Source: Sedimentimonas flavescens (GTDB taxonomy: Bacteria; Pseudomonadota; Alphaproteobacteria; Rhodobacterales; Rhodobacteraceae). Taken from it: 64,000 nt of DNA. The stretch lies in contig NZ_JAHVAI010000002.1 of the NCBI RefSeq assembly GCF_019264375.1, positions 1-64,000 on the forward strand. The letters run 5' to 3'. The notes under the pieces are model-generated. The model saw only the letters and a list, made by a program, of their open reading frames with translations. It was not told the origin of the DNA and did no database searches. Shown in pieces: positions 34,662-45,780 of the stretch. How positions within the stretch are numbered: the stretch's first letter is position 1; every line of letters starts with the position of its first letter. The position numbers were made by a program, and so were the translations under genes.

Positions 34662-35492
34662 TTACTCGTAAAGATCGTCGATGAACGTCACCAGAAGCTC
34701 GACCTGCGAGCGGACATTCAGCTTGCGATAGATGCTCTTGATGTGGTTCTTGGCGGTTCCGTGGCTGATCTCAAGCAGGCCTGCGATCTCGGCGGCGGTG
34801 TAGCCCTTGAGCAGAAGGAACACGATCTCGCTCTCGCGCGCAGTCAAGACGTTGGCGCCGAAGCCCGCCAGTTTTCGCCCGATCACGCGGTCAATCGCCG
34901 GAACCTGCGGCTCCTCGACATCGGTGCGCTCATAGAGTGCGAAGACACTGGAGACGACGCTGACCAGCGAGGCAAGGAACTGCACCTCATCGCGCTCGAA
35001 CGGCGGCAGATCGTGCGAGCGCGACACCGACAGATGCACGCAGCGCCCGCCGCCGATTGGCACCAGATAGCCGACTTCGTCGCGCGTATCCCATTTGCGC
35101 AGGTAGCGCTCGAAATAGGGAGAACGGGACGTATCGCCGGGGCGCGTGAGGTCGCCCAGGCGATGGACGCTCGGCTCGGGGCTGCGGCGATACTGCTGGT
35201 AGAAGGGATCGAGCAGGTAGAGCCCATCTTCGTAATCGTCCCTGCCCTGCTTGATGCCGAGAAAACCGATCCGCTCGGCAGGCTCATGGCGGTGAAACAG
35301 CGCGGCATACCACTGGTCAAAATCGACGCAGTTCGACAGGTGCGAGAGGAACCGGTCAACGATGTCGGACCGGTCGCGATGGATCAACAGATCCGCGACC
35401 CCGTCATTCCAGCGCTCGAGCATCGAAACGGACTGCATGTGTGGCAGGATAGGACCCGGCAGAATACCTGTCGAGTCTCTCCCCTTTCCCAT
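34662..35492 (-). CDS. LuxR-family transcriptional regulator
   Basis: About 276 residues from the chosen start. The C-terminal LuxR DNA-binding domain is clear (NVLTARESEIVFLLLKGYTA, then HGTAKNHIKSIYRKLNVRS), near the last 70 residues. The N-terminal part (HEPAERIGFLGIKQG, then LDPFYQQYRR) looks like a GAF-like sensor and is not a convincing acyl-homoserine-lactone domain. The start at 35492 shares one base with the aminotransferase stop (TGATG), so translation may be coupled; ATG 35438 is an alternative and no ribosome-binding site decides it. It is placed to control the DMSP-lyase-like gene set. Confidence 0.78.
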   Translation of the reverse strand: MGKGRDSTGILPGPILPHMQSVSMLERWNDGVADLLIHRDRSDIVDRFLSHLSNCVDFDQWYAALFHRHEPAERIGFLGIKQGRDDYEDGLYLLDPFYQQYRRSPEPSVHRLGDLTRPGDTSRSPYFERYLRKWDTRDEVGYLVPIGGGRCVHLSVSRSHDLPPFERDEVQFLASLVSVVSSVFALYERTDVEEPQVPAIDRVIGRKLAGFGANVLTARESEIVFLLLKGYTAAEIAGLLEISHGTAKNHIKSIYRKLNVRSQVELLVTFIDDLYE

Positions 35493-36910
35493 CACCCGCG
35501 CGCTGGCGGCGACCAGATGCCCTCGGCGATCAGGTCGTTTTGCGTGGCGATAAGGCTGTCGCGCAGGATCGAGACGATCCGGTCGATATCCTCCTTCGTC
35601 ACGATGAGCGGCGGAGACAGGATGCACAGGCTTTCGAACGGGCGCAGGATTAGCCCCCGCTCCTGCGCATGTGCATCGACACGCGCGGCAACCGCCATAT
35701 CGGCCTCACCCGGTTCGGCGCCGATCTTGCGCACGACGCATTCCACGCAAGCCATTAGCCCCATGCCGCGCACGTCACCGACGATGGGCAGATCGCGCAG
35801 TTTTTGCAGCTCGGCCTGAAAATAGGGCCCGGTATCGCGCACCTGCTCAAGGATGCCGTCGCCCTCAAGGATCTCGAGGTTCTTCAGCGCCACCGCCGCC
35901 GCGACCGGATGGCCGGAATAGGTGAACCCGTTGGTGAAATAGGGGTGATCGACCGCATTCTCGCCACTGATCGCCTTGATCAGCCGGTCCGAATAAATCG
36001 TGGCGCCCATCGGGATATAGCCCGAGGTCAAACCCTTGGCGCAGGTGATGATATCGGGCGTGATGCCGAAGACGTCCTGTGACGCGAAGACATGGCCAAG
36101 CCGCCCGAAGGCCGTGACGACCTCGTCCGAGATATACAGAACGTCGTATTTGCGGCAGATCTCAAGGCAGCGCGGCAGATACATCTCTGGCGGCACGATG
36201 ACCCCACCCGAGGCCTGGATCGGCTCGGCCACGAAGCAGGCCACATTCTCGGGGCCGAGTTCGAGGATCATCGCCTCAAGATCGGCGACCTTTTCGTTCG
36301 CGAAATCCTCCAGCGACTGGCCCTTGGGGCGGCGGAAGGCGTTGACCGAGGGCAGGAAGTGAACCAGCTCACGCGCATAGTCGAACTGGCTCCAGTCGCG
36401 GCGTTTGCCGTTCATCGAGGCCGTCAGGTAGGTCGAGCCGTGGTAGCTGTCCATCCGTACGATGACTTGCCGCTTGCTCGGCTGGTCAAGGCAGTTGAAG
36501 TAGAAATGCGCAAAGCGGATCGCGCTGTCCACGGCGCCAGAACCCGAGGTCGCGAAGCTGACGGTATTCAGATCGCCCGGCGCGCGCTCAGCCAGCGCTT
36601 GCGCAAGCTGCGCGGCGGGCACGTTCGCCATGGCGCCAAAAGGCGTGTAGTAGCACAGGCGGCGGGCCTGCTCGGTCATCGTCTCGATCAGTTCCTCGCG
36701 GCCATAGCCGACCTGGACGCACCACATCCCGCCGATCCCGTCGATATAACGGTTTCCCTCGGCATCGCTGATATGGATGCCTTTGGCCTCGGCCAGAACC
36801 AGCGGGTCTTCGGTGTGCATGGTCTTGAGGTCGGACCAGGGGTGCAGGACGTGACGCTTGTCCGCTTGTGCGATCTCTACCGGATCGAGGCTATGGTGCT
36901 TGGCGAACAT
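35492..36910 (-). CDS. Class III PLP-dependent aminotransferase
   Basis: A 472-residue class III (omega) aminotransferase. Features: GIGGMWCVQVGYGREEL near the N terminus, SGSGAVDSAIRFAHFY, EPIQASGGVIVPP, LYISDEVVTAFGRLG (cofactor aspartate) and CAKGLTSGYIPMGA, where the lysine forms the Schiff base. Close relatives use taurine, beta-alanine, putrescine or similar amines with pyruvate; the exact donor cannot be read. ATG 36910 has GGAG upstream. It is the first gene of the unit with a LuxR regulator and the DMSP-lyase-like cupin, so a link to methylated sulfonium or C3 amino compounds is possible but unproven. Confidence 0.85.
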   Translation of the reverse strand: MFAKHHSLDPVEIAQADKRHVLHPWSDLKTMHTEDPLVLAEAKGIHISDAEGNRYIDGIGGMWCVQVGYGREELIETMTEQARRLCYYTPFGAMANVPAAQLAQALAERAPGDLNTVSFATSGSGAVDSAIRFAHFYFNCLDQPSKRQVIVRMDSYHGSTYLTASMNGKRRDWSQFDYARELVHFLPSVNAFRRPKGQSLEDFANEKVADLEAMILELGPENVACFVAEPIQASGGVIVPPEMYLPRCLEICRKYDVLYISDEVVTAFGRLGHVFASQDVFGITPDIITCAKGLTSGYIPMGATIYSDRLIKAISGENAVDHPYFTNGFTYSGHPVAAAVALKNLEILEGDGILEQVRDTGPYFQAELQKLRDLPIVGDVRGMGLMACVECVVRKIGAEPGEADMAVAARVDAHAQERGLILRPFESLCILSPPLIVTKEDIDRIVSILRDSLIATQNDLIAEGIWSPPARG

Positions 36911-37202
36911 CTGTCTTCTCCGTCGGTCGTTTCGCGGCCTGTGCGTTCTTCGCTGCTGCCGACAGAGAACCGCGCGAGCCGCGCCGGGAATACGCCCGCG
37001 CTGAATGCAACGTTGAATACCGTCGGCGATGACCGTGACTCTGATCGCTCGCCCAAGTGAAAGGAATGTCCCCAAGGGGCTATTGTGCGGCCGCGCCAAA
37101 AGGGGATGCCGCCCTCCCCGCGATTGGCGTGAACACATCGCGAAGCGCCGAACATGGCCCAAGCCTATCCGCGCGCCTGCCGTTGGATATAAGACCTAAG
37201 TC

Positions 37203-39091
<1,889 letters not shown>

Positions 39092-39095
<4 letters not shown>

Positions 39096-39620
39096 CGCCG
39101 TCAGGGTCTTTCTCGAACCACGGTGTGAACCGGCATGTGACGCGGCGGTCCGCGTTCGGCACGACAGATGTCATCGCGCGCCCGGGCTACGTTTCTGGCC
39201 CGAGAACAAGGGCCGAGAGGTTGCCGTACGCCGATGGTCTGGGATGGCTCCGCCCATGCGGGCTACTCGACGGCCAAGCCCTTGCTGCCCGTGAAGGCCC
39301 CACAGGCCGCACTTGATGTGGCTGCGCAGGAAGGGGCGCCGGGTTCCGTTCTGCACTCCTACCGCGCGATGCTTGCGTTCCGCCGCGCTCAGCCCGCGCT
39401 GCGTTCGGGTAAGACCGAGTTACAGGAGACGCACGAGCCGGTCTTGGCCTTCCGGCGCACGCATGGCGCCGAAAGCCTGACCTGTGTCTTCAATCTGGGA
39501 TCTAGCAGCGTCACCCCGCCCGCTCCAGCCGGTTCGCCCATTGGTCCGGTGCTGGCAGCCAAGACAGGCAAGGGCGCGTTAAAGCTTGACCCAAACGCGG
39601 CAAGATTGCTGCGGGCCTGA
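39092..39620 (+). pseudogene. Frameshifted remnant of an alpha-glucosidase (GH13)
   Basis: Three plus-strand frames carry successive pieces of an alpha-amylase-family alpha-glucosidase. First comes PSGSFSNHGVNRHVTRR (the region normally SNHD, with Asp changed to Gly, codons from 39113), then GLRFWPENKGRE (39184-39219), then after a one-base loss GCRTPMVWDGSAHAGYST through to the C terminus ending NAARLLRA. About 50-60 residues are missing between the first two pieces, and the whole N-terminal catalytic part is gone. It is convergent with phoR and abuts the glgX remnant head to head. Confidence 0.72.
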
Positions 39621-39623
39621 GCG

Positions 39624-40670
39624 TCACGCCGCGGGAAGGATCACACTGAAACGCGAACCCTTGCCCTTCTCGCTTTCGATCTTCAGACGCCCGCGATGGC
39701 GCGCGACGATATGCTTGACGATGGCGAGGCCAAGCCCGGTGCCGCCCTGCTCGCGTGAGCGGTGGGTGTCGACGCGGTAAAACCGCTCGGTCAGGCGCGG
39801 AATATGGATCGGGTCGATCCCCTCGCCCGAGTCGATCACGTCGACCCGGTAAGCCGGGCCGCGCTGCACCGGTTCATGAGCGATCTTCTCGACGACCACA
39901 CGCACCTCGCCACCCGCACCACCGTATTTCACCGCGTTCTCGATGAGGTTCGAAAAGACCTGCGTCAGCTGGTCGGCATCGCCCGTCACCCGCAGCGGCC
40001 CCGGCTCACCCTCGCGTTTGATCTGCACTTTCGCGGTCTCTGCCACCGGCTGCAGGGTCTGGATCGCACCACGCAGGACATTCGCCAGATCAACCTGCGC
40101 GGTCGGGCGGCGGCGTTCCTCGGCCTCGACGCGGCTGAGCGAGAGCAGATCGCCGACAAGGCGGTTCATCCGCCCCGCCTCGCGCGCCATGATCGTGAGG
40201 AACCGATCGCGCGCGACCGGATCATCCTTGGCGGCGCCGCGCAGCGTCTCGACAAAGCCGATCAGCGCGGTCAGCGGCGTGCGCAACTCGTGGCTGACGT
40301 TGGCCACGAAATCGCGCCGCATCGCCTCGGCCTCTTCGGTGGCGGTGATATCCTCGATGGACAGAAGCGCGGCGACCTTCCCCGCCTCGTCCAATTCGAT
40401 CGGTGCGACCGAGACAAGCGCGACCATCTCGCGCTCAGGGCTGGAAAGCCGCAGCCGCACCCGATCCGAGGCCCGCGCGATCAGCGCACGTTCGAGCGCC
40501 TCGTTCAGCGCGGGTTGGCGCAGGACGGTAACGAAGGGACGCCCTTCAAGCCCCTGTCCAAGCAGAGCCTGCGCGCCCCGGTTGGTCGCGACAATCTTTT
40601 CGCGCGCATCCACGACCAGAACTGGAAGCGGAACCGCCTCCAGGACCGGCAAGATCGTTGCCATGCTCAT
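39624..40670 (-). CDS. phoR: Phosphate-regulon-type sensor histidine kinase PhoR
   Basis: A 348-residue histidine kinase without transmembrane segments. A PAS-like domain (about residues 8-110) precedes the dimerisation/phosphoacceptor domain (VSHELRTPLTALIGFVETL, His127), and the ATPase domain shows N box FSNLIENAVKYG, G1 VIDSGEGID and G2 GGTGLGLAIVKHIV. This soluble layout and the ERFYRVDTHRSREQGGTGLG block fit alphaproteobacterial PhoR. No phoB, pst or phoU genes are in the window, although in many relatives they follow phoR. A generic histidine kinase is the alternative call. Confidence 0.82.
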   Translation of the reverse strand: MSMATILPVLEAVPLPVLVVDAREKIVATNRGAQALLGQGLEGRPFVTVLRQPALNEALERALIARASDRVRLRLSSPEREMVALVSVAPIELDEAGKVAALLSIEDITATEEAEAMRRDFVANVSHELRTPLTALIGFVETLRGAAKDDPVARDRFLTIMAREAGRMNRLVGDLLSLSRVEAEERRRPTAQVDLANVLRGAIQTLQPVAETAKVQIKREGEPGPLRVTGDADQLTQVFSNLIENAVKYGGAGGEVRVVVEKIAHEPVQRGPAYRVDVIDSGEGIDPIHIPRLTERFYRVDTHRSREQGGTGLGLAIVKHIVARHRGRLKIESEKGKGSRFSVILPAA

Positions 40671-40703
40671 TTGCGCCCCCGTTTGTCTCGCCCGCGCAGA
40701 ATC

Positions 40704-40723
40704 TACAAAACCTCGGTTTTGTA
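40704..40723. promoter_or_regulatory. Perfect 9-bp inverted repeat in a divergent promoter region
   Basis: TACAAAACC and GGTTTTGTA flank a 2-nt centre about 34 bp upstream of phoR and about 120 bp upstream of the divergent hypothetical gene. The near-absent loop and AT-rich arms suggest a protein-binding operator rather than a terminator. It does not match the Pho-box direct-repeat pattern. Confidence 0.45.
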
Positions 40724-40842
40724 AACATTTGAACGCTTTGTTCTTGAGATAGCCTAAAATTCGCCTTAAACCGGAGCGTGTAATTAGTGTCAGGCTGCTC
40801 GCCTAAGTTTGTCGAATTAAGGCATTCGTTCAGGAACGCTTG

Positions 40843-41241
40843 ATGGCCAAGATTGATCCGCCCCGGCCGGACACTCGTAGAATTCGTACTGAAATTCGCG
40901 ACGATCTTGGCGGGCGCCGCATTTTGATTGTCGAGCCAAGCGGGGATCTTCCCAATACGCTGAACAATCTCGCAGGCGGCGCGGTTACGATCGCGCGGTT
41001 TTCCTCGTTAACGGCAGACCTGCTGATGACGACTGCACCCGAGGTGGTTCTGTCGCCCCTGATGACCAGCGATCACTACATTCTCGACCTGGCCAAGCGG
41101 CTTGAAGAACTGGGCTTTAAGGGCGCACTGCGCGCCTTCTGCGCCCCGCTGCCGAATGCACGGGTGATCCTGACCGAGGTGCGCCAGATCTGGCCAGAGG
41201 GAGACTTCGACATTCTCGAAGTGCATCCCCGCCCGGATTGA
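40843..41241 (+). CDS. Hypothetical protein, receiver-like fold
   Basis: A 132-residue protein starting MAKIDPPRPDTRRIRTEIRD. From about residue 25 a pattern of beta strands and helices (RRILIVEPSGDLPNTLNNLAGG, then VVLSPLMTSDHYILDLAKRL, then ARVILTEVRQIW) looks like a response-regulator or Rossmann-type fold, but the phosphoacceptor aspartate of receivers is not where expected. It diverges from phoR and is convergent with the small membrane protein gene at 41245. Conserved in relatives by my recollection, with no assigned function. Confidence 0.7.
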   Translation: MAKIDPPRPDTRRIRTEIRDDLGGRRILIVEPSGDLPNTLNNLAGGAVTIARFSSLTADLLMTTAPEVVLSPLMTSDHYILDLAKRLEELGFKGALRAFCAPLPNARVILTEVRQIWPEGDFDILEVHPRPD

Positions 41242-41244
41242 GGA

Positions 41245-41415
41245 TCAGGGTAGGAAGAGGCGGCGGAACACCCAACCGCTGACAATCGCGAAAAACGCTC
41301 CGAGGAAGACATAGCCAGTCCGGAACGAGGCGGCCGCCGCAAGCAGCGGCACCGCCGCAATCAGGATGCGGACCCAAAGGGCGCGGAGGGCGGGGCTTTG
41401 CGGATCAAGCAGCAT
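41245..41415 (-). CDS. Small membrane protein (56 aa)
   Basis: A 56-residue ORF starting [20 protein letters not shown]. It has two hydrophobic segments (about residues 15-30 and 34-48) and a basic end. Its ATG shares one base with the TGA of the gamma-carbonic-anhydrase gene (TGATG), which points to coupled translation as the last gene of the yicC-gmk-carbonic-anhydrase unit. It ends 3 bp from the stop of the convergent hypothetical gene. Function unknown. Confidence 0.62.
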   Translation of the reverse strand: MLLDPQSPALRALWVRILIAAVPLLAAAASFRTGYVFLGAFFAIVSGWVFRRLFLP

Positions 41416-41936
41416 CAGTTCACCACCTTCATGCCACGAGCGTACCGCGCGGCGTTCTCACGGTAATGCTCAGCTGATTTCAGAAGTTGCGTTTGCGCCT
41501 CGGCATCGAGTTGCCGCACGATCTTGCCCGGCGCGCCCATCACGAGGCTGCCATCCGGGATCTCCTTGCCCTCGGTGATCAGCGCACCCGCACCGATCAG
41601 ACAACCCTTGCCGATCTTGGCGCCGTTCAGGATCGTCGCGCCCATGCCGATAAGGCTACCCTCGCCGATGATACAGCCATGCAGCATCGCCTTGTGCCCG
41701 ATCGTGCAATTCGCGCCAATCACCAGCGGATAACCCATATCGGTGTGGATCACGACGTTCTCTTGCACGTTCGATCCACGACCCACGCGGATTTCCTCGT
41801 TATCGCCGCGCAGCGTGCAGCCGAACCAGACCGAGGCCTCATCTTCCAGCACCACCTTGCCGATCAGGTTGGCATCGGGTGCGACCCAGGCGCCCTGCCC
41901 CAGAACCGGCACCACTCCGTCGAGTTCATAGATCAT
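41415..41936 (-). CDS. Gamma-carbonic anhydrase family protein
   Basis: A 173-residue left-handed beta-helix protein made of hexapeptide repeats ([20 protein letters not shown], then [13 protein letters not shown]). The metal-ligand histidines of the gamma class appear in VVIHTDMG and GHKAMLHGC. Many such proteins (PaaY/YrdA types) have weak or no carbonic anhydrase activity and may act on acyl or CoA substrates, so the enzymatic role is uncertain. It overlaps gmk by 4 nt. Confidence 0.85.
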   Translation of the reverse strand: MIYELDGVVPVLGQGAWVAPDANLIGKVVLEDEASVWFGCTLRGDNEEIRVGRGSNVQENVVIHTDMGYPLVIGANCTIGHKAMLHGCIIGEGSLIGMGATILNGAKIGKGCLIGAGALITEGKEIPDGSLVMGAPGKIVRQLDAEAQTQLLKSAEHYRENAARYARGMKVVN

Positions 41937-42577
41937 CGCGCTTCAAACTCCTTGTTCAGGCCACGCACGAACTCCGTCAGACCGGGGCGACGGTCGGCGC
42001 GGGCGCGCTCGGCCGTCAGGATGGTCTTCAGTTCCGCCTCGGCAGTATCCACATCGCGGTTGATGATGACATAGTCATATTCGCCCCAGTGGCTGATTTC
42101 ATCGCGGCTTTTTGCCATACGGCCGGCGATCACCTCGTCGCTGTCCTGCGCGCGGCCGCGCAGGCGCGATTCCAGATCGGTGATCGAGGGCGGCAGGATG
42201 AAGATCGACACGACATCCTTGGCCAGCGTCGAGCGGCGAATCTGCTGCCCGCCCTGCCAGTCGATGTCAAAAAGCGTATCGCGCCCCTCAGCCATCGCGG
42301 TCTCGACCGGTCCTTTTGGCGTGCCATAGAGATTTCCGAAGACCTCGGCATGTTCCAGCATCTCGCCTGCGGCGACCATCGTCTCGAACTCGGGCTTGGT
42401 CTTGAAGAAATATTCGCGCCCGTCCACCTCGCCGGGGCGCGGCGCCCGCGTGGTGGCCGAGACCGAGAATTTCAGCGTCGGATCCCAGGCCATCAGGCGC
42501 TTTGCCAGCGTCGATTTGCCCGCACCCGAGGGCGAGGACAGGATGATCAGCAGGCCACGGCGCGCGATTTCGGTCAT
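41933..42577 (-). CDS. gmk: Guanylate kinase
   Basis: A 214-residue enzyme phosphorylating GMP to GDP. The P-loop SPSGAGKST lies at residues 15-23, followed by [19 protein letters not shown] (GMP-binding), [15 protein letters not shown] and [11 protein letters not shown]. The length matches the family. It overlaps the gamma-carbonic-anhydrase gene by 4 nt and follows yicC by 3 bp, so these genes form one transcription unit. guaA, the enzyme that supplies GMP, is also in this window. Confidence 0.95.
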   Translation of the reverse strand: MTEIARRGLLIILSSPSGAGKSTLAKRLMAWDPTLKFSVSATTRAPRPGEVDGREYFFKTKPEFETMVAAGEMLEHAEVFGNLYGTPKGPVETAMAEGRDTLFDIDWQGGQQIRRSTLAKDVVSIFILPPSITDLESRLRGRAQDSDEVIAGRMAKSRDEISHWGEYDYVIINRDVDTAEAELKTILTAERARADRRPGLTEFVRGLNKEFEAR

Positions 42578-42580
42578 TGG

Positions 42581-43486
42581 TCACTCCACGTTCTGGATCT
42601 GCTCGCGCATCTGGTCGATCACGTGCTTGAGGTCAAGCCCGATCGCCGTCAGCCGCGACGAGCCGGATTTCGAGCACAAGGTATTGGCCTCACGCACGAA
42701 TTCCTGCGTCAGGAAATCAAAGCGCCGCCCCACGGGCTTGGGATCGGCCAGCAGATCGCGCGCGGCAGCGATATGGGCGCGCAGGCGGTCGATCTCTTCT
42801 GTCACGTCGCCCTTGACAGCGATCAGCGCAAGTTCCTGAGCCACACGGTCAGGGTCGGCGCCGCCTGCGCCCTCGATTACGCGGGCAAGGGCTGCGGTGA
42901 TGCCTGCCTCCCAATCGGGGCGGCGGGCCTCGGCGGCCTCGGCGGCGGCTTCGGTCAGTTCGGCGATCCGGGTCAGTTGCGCAGATATCACGGCGCCGAT
43001 CTGCGCACCTTCCGCCGCGCGCATCGCAGCAAATTCGGTCAGCACACCTTCGAGCGAGGCGATCAACGCGGTCCGTAGCGCGGCCGGGTCTTCCATCTGG
43101 ACGGGGCCTTGCTCCAGCACGCCGCGCAGCGTCAGCACATCAGCGGCAGTCGTCTGCGCCAGGGCCATTCCCTCGGCGGCGGCCACGCTTTCGATTTCGC
43201 GCAGCGCAGCAAGCGCGGCGCGCAGGCCACTCGCACTCAGCCGCAGTCCCTCGGCCGCATCAACGCGCGTCAGGCGCAGATTGGCCGAGATATTGCCCCG
43301 TGCGGCAAACCGCCCGACCGCTGTGCGCACCAGCGGCTCCAGCCCCTCGACATCGGGCAGCCGCAACCGCAGATCCAGCGCCTTGCCATTGACCGAGCGG
43401 ATATCCCAGCTCCAGTCGTAGCCCTGCGCACCGCCCTGCCCGGCGGCGAAACCGGTCATTGAAATCGTTGCGATCTGCTTTTCCAT
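42581..43486 (-). CDS. yicC: YicC/YloC family endoribonuclease
   Basis: A 301-residue protein of the YicC family. It begins MEKQIATISMTGFAAG, where SMTGFA is the family N-terminal signature, and ends EFVREANTLCSKSGSSRLTAIGLDLKHVIDQMREQIQNVE, which is the conserved C-terminal block (NT..SKS.......VV..K..IE..REQ..N.E). YicC proteins have been described as stress-related endoribonucleases. ATG 43486 is preferred; a start five codons upstream is possible and no ribosome-binding site settles it. yicC-gmk is a widespread gene pair. Confidence 0.88.
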   Translation of the reverse strand: MEKQIATISMTGFAAGQGGAQGYDWSWDIRSVNGKALDLRLRLPDVEGLEPLVRTAVGRFAARGNISANLRLTRVDAAEGLRLSASGLRAALAALREIESVAAAEGMALAQTTAADVLTLRGVLEQGPVQMEDPAALRTALIASLEGVLTEFAAMRAAEGAQIGAVISAQLTRIAELTEAAAEAAEARRPDWEAGITAALARVIEGAGGADPDRVAQELALIAVKGDVTEEIDRLRAHIAAARDLLADPKPVGRRFDFLTQEFVREANTLCSKSGSSRLTAIGLDLKHVIDQMREQIQNVE

Positions 43487-43649
43487 CCGAGGCTTAACCA
43501 TTTGGATACTTATTTTCCCATAGCGCCCCGAGACGGGGTATTAAGAGTTCAGTAAGCATTTCGCTCCTGCGGTCAACCGTAAGACCGAGTCGGCAGAAGT
43601 CCATGGAGCTTTTTGGCCGCTCCGCGCGGCCCGACCGACTGGTGAGCAG

Positions 43650-44300
43650 ATGACACGCGATGACGATACCCCTTGGAATTCCCCTCGGCCAGCCGAACCG
43701 GCCGACCGTGTCCTTGCGGACCTGCACGGATATTGGGAGGGATTGCGCTGCGGCCGCGTTGTCCCCGCGCGCGCCGATATTGACCCGCGCCGGATCGAGG
43801 AGCAGTTGGAATTCGCCTTCGTTTTGGAACGCATCGCCCCCGGCATCGCTCGGTTTCGCATCGCCGGGCAGCATCTGACCCGCCTGATGGGCATGGAGGT
43901 GCGCGGCATGCCGCTGTCGTCGCTGGTCACGCCGCCGACGCGCGACCTTCTGGCGCAGGTGACCGAACGCGTCTTCGCGACCCCCGCCGTGGCCGAAATT
44001 GACCTGCGCGCGCAAACCGGGCTCGGGCGCCCTGCCCTGACGGGCCGGATGCTTCTGCTGCCGATGTCTTCGGGCTCAGGCATGATCGACCGCGCGCTTG
44101 GCGGCCTTGTGACGGATGGGCACCAGATCGGCCTGACTCCCCGGCGCTTTGGCTGGGCGGGTAGCTCGGTCACGCGCATTGCGGCGGCCTCGGAAAGCGC
44201 CGCGCAAGGCTTTGCCGAACCGCCTGCCCCGTTCGAGGCACAAGACGAAACCCCGGAAATGCGCCGCGCGAAGTTCCGCATCGTGACCTCGGGCGAATGA
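43650..44300 (+). CDS. PAS_5 domain protein
   Basis: A 216-residue cytoplasmic protein. Residues about 20-165 fit the PAS_5 (formerly DUF1457) family common in alphaproteobacteria: DLHGYWEGLRCGRVVPARADIDPRRI, ERIAPGIARFRIAGQHL, MGMEVRGMPLSSLV and LLLPMS. Proteins of this family are probably small PAS sensors, but no output domain is present here. It is a single gene sharing a terminator with the convergent DAHP synthase. Confidence 0.8.
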   Translation: MTRDDDTPWNSPRPAEPADRVLADLHGYWEGLRCGRVVPARADIDPRRIEEQLEFAFVLERIAPGIARFRIAGQHLTRLMGMEVRGMPLSSLVTPPTRDLLAQVTERVFATPAVAEIDLRAQTGLGRPALTGRMLLLPMSSGSGMIDRALGGLVTDGHQIGLTPRRFGWAGSSVTRIAAASESAAQGFAEPPAPFEAQDETPEMRRAKFRIVTSGE

Positions 44301-44302
44301 AT

Positions 44303-44330
44303 AAGGCCCGAGGCTTGCGCCCCGGGCCTT
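44303..44330. terminator. Shared terminator hairpin between convergent genes
   Basis: AAGGCCCG and CGGGCCTT form an 8-bp stem, followed on the plus strand by GTTGTT and on the minus strand by ATTCATT. It lies between the PAS_5 gene and the DAHP synthase gene. Confidence 0.65.
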
Positions 44331-44352
44331 GTTGTTCAGAAGATCGTAGCGA

Positions 44353-45723
44353 TCAGAGCGAGGCGGCCTTGGCCAGTGCACGGCGGTCTTGCAGTTCTTC
44401 GGCGACCAGGAAGGCCAGTTCCAGCGACTGCGAGGCGTTCAGGCGCGGGTCGCAGGCGGTGTGGTAACGGCTCGACAGATCTTCGTCCGAGACGGCGCGC
44501 ACGCCGCCGGTGCATTCGGTCACGTCCTTGCCGGTCATCTCGAAATGCACGCCGCCGGGGATCGTGCCCTCGGCCTTGTGGATATCGAAGAACTCGCGCA
44601 CCTCGCGCAGGACCGAGTCGAAGGGCCGCGTCTTGAAGCCCGAGGCCGACTTGATCGTGTTTCCGTGCATCGGATCGCAGGTCCAGAGCACATTGGCGCC
44701 CTCTTCCTGAACCGTGCGGATCAGGCGCGGCAGGTTGTCACCCACCTTGCCCGCGCCGAAACGCGCGATCAACGTCAGGCGGCCTGCTTCGTTCTGCGGG
44801 TTCAGCTTGGCCATCAGCACCTTGAGGTCTTCCGCCGTCGTGGTCGGCCCACACTTGAGACCGATCGGGTTCTGCACACCGCTGCAGAATTCGACATGCG
44901 CGCCGTCGGGCTGACGGGTGCGGTCACCGATCCAGATCATGTGGCCCGAACCCGCGACCGGCAGGCCGGTGGTCGAGTCGATCCGGCACAGCGCCTCTTC
45001 ATATTCCAGAAGCAGCGCCTCGTGGCTGGTGTAGAAATCGACCGTGCCAAGCTCATGCGCGGTTTCCGAGGTCACGCCCGCCGCCGCCATGAAGTCCATC
45101 GCGTCCGAGATCTGCTGGGCCACCTTGCGGTAGCGCGCGGCCTCGTCTTCATCGGTGAAGTTCGAGATCCACGACTGCACGCGGTGGATATCGGCATAGC
45201 CACCGGTCGAGAAGGCGCGCAGCAGGTTCAGCGAGGCCGCCGCCTGCGTGTAGGCCTGAAGCATCCGGTTCGGATCCGGCAGGCGGGCCTCCATCGTGGC
45301 ATCAAAACCGTTGATGATGTCGCCGCGGTAGCTCGGGTATTCCACGCCGCCGATCATCTCGGTGGGGGCCGAGCGCGGCTTGGCGAACTGACCCGCCATG
45401 CGGCCGACCTTGATCACCGGCACCTTGGCGCCCCAGGTCAGCACGATCGCCATCTGCAGCATCACCTTGAAGGTGTCGCGGATATTGTCGGCCGAGAATT
45501 CCGAGAAGCTCTCGGCGCAGTCACCGCCTTGCAGCAGGAACGCCTCGCCCCGCGCGGCCTTGGCCAGATCGGCCCGCAGACGCCGCGCCTCGCCCGCAAA
45601 CACGAGCGGCGGCATTTTTCCCAACTGCGCCTCGACCGCGTTCAATGCCGCCTGGTCGGGATAGTCCGGCATCTGCACCCGCGGTTTCGCGCGCCAGTCC
45701 GATTTCGTCCATCCCTTGCCCAT
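44353..45723 (-). CDS. 3-deoxy-7-phosphoheptulonate synthase, class II
   Basis: A 456-residue plant-type (class II) DAHP synthase condensing phosphoenolpyruvate and erythrose 4-phosphate, the first step of the shikimate pathway. Clear blocks include [11 protein letters not shown] near the N terminus, [70 protein letters not shown] and [16 protein letters not shown]. Length is normal. It is unrelated in fold details to the AroFGH class I enzymes. It diverges from the GlxA-type regulator, with a perfect dyad in the shared upstream region. Confidence 0.95.
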   Translation of the reverse strand: MGKGWTKSDWRAKPRVQMPDYPDQAALNAVEAQLGKMPPLVFAGEARRLRADLAKAARGEAFLLQGGDCAESFSEFSADNIRDTFKVMLQMAIVLTWGAKVPVIKVGRMAGQFAKPRSAPTEMIGGVEYPSYRGDIINGFDATMEARLPDPNRMLQAYTQAAASLNLLRAFSTGGYADIHRVQSWISNFTDEDEAARYRKVAQQISDAMDFMAAAGVTSETAHELGTVDFYTSHEALLLEYEEALCRIDSTTGLPVAGSGHMIWIGDRTRQPDGAHVEFCSGVQNPIGLKCGPTTTAEDLKVLMAKLNPQNEAGRLTLIARFGAGKVGDNLPRLIRTVQEEGANVLWTCDPMHGNTIKSASGFKTRPFDSVLREVREFFDIHKAEGTIPGGVHFEMTGKDVTECTGGVRAVSDEDLSSRYHTACDPRLNASQSLELAFLVAEELQDRRALAKAASL

Positions 45724-45780
45724 CTTCGCCTCCGAGCATTCAAAAACTGTCTGGCGCTTATATGACGTGCCGTTAGCGAG

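Noticed and set aside
40704-40723. Pho box upstream of phoR
   Set aside because: Pho boxes are direct repeats of CTGTCAT-like units; this is an inverted repeat of different sequence.
44389-45765. 458-codon plus-strand frame opposite DAHP synthase
   Set aside because: Antisense shadow of a highly conserved enzyme.
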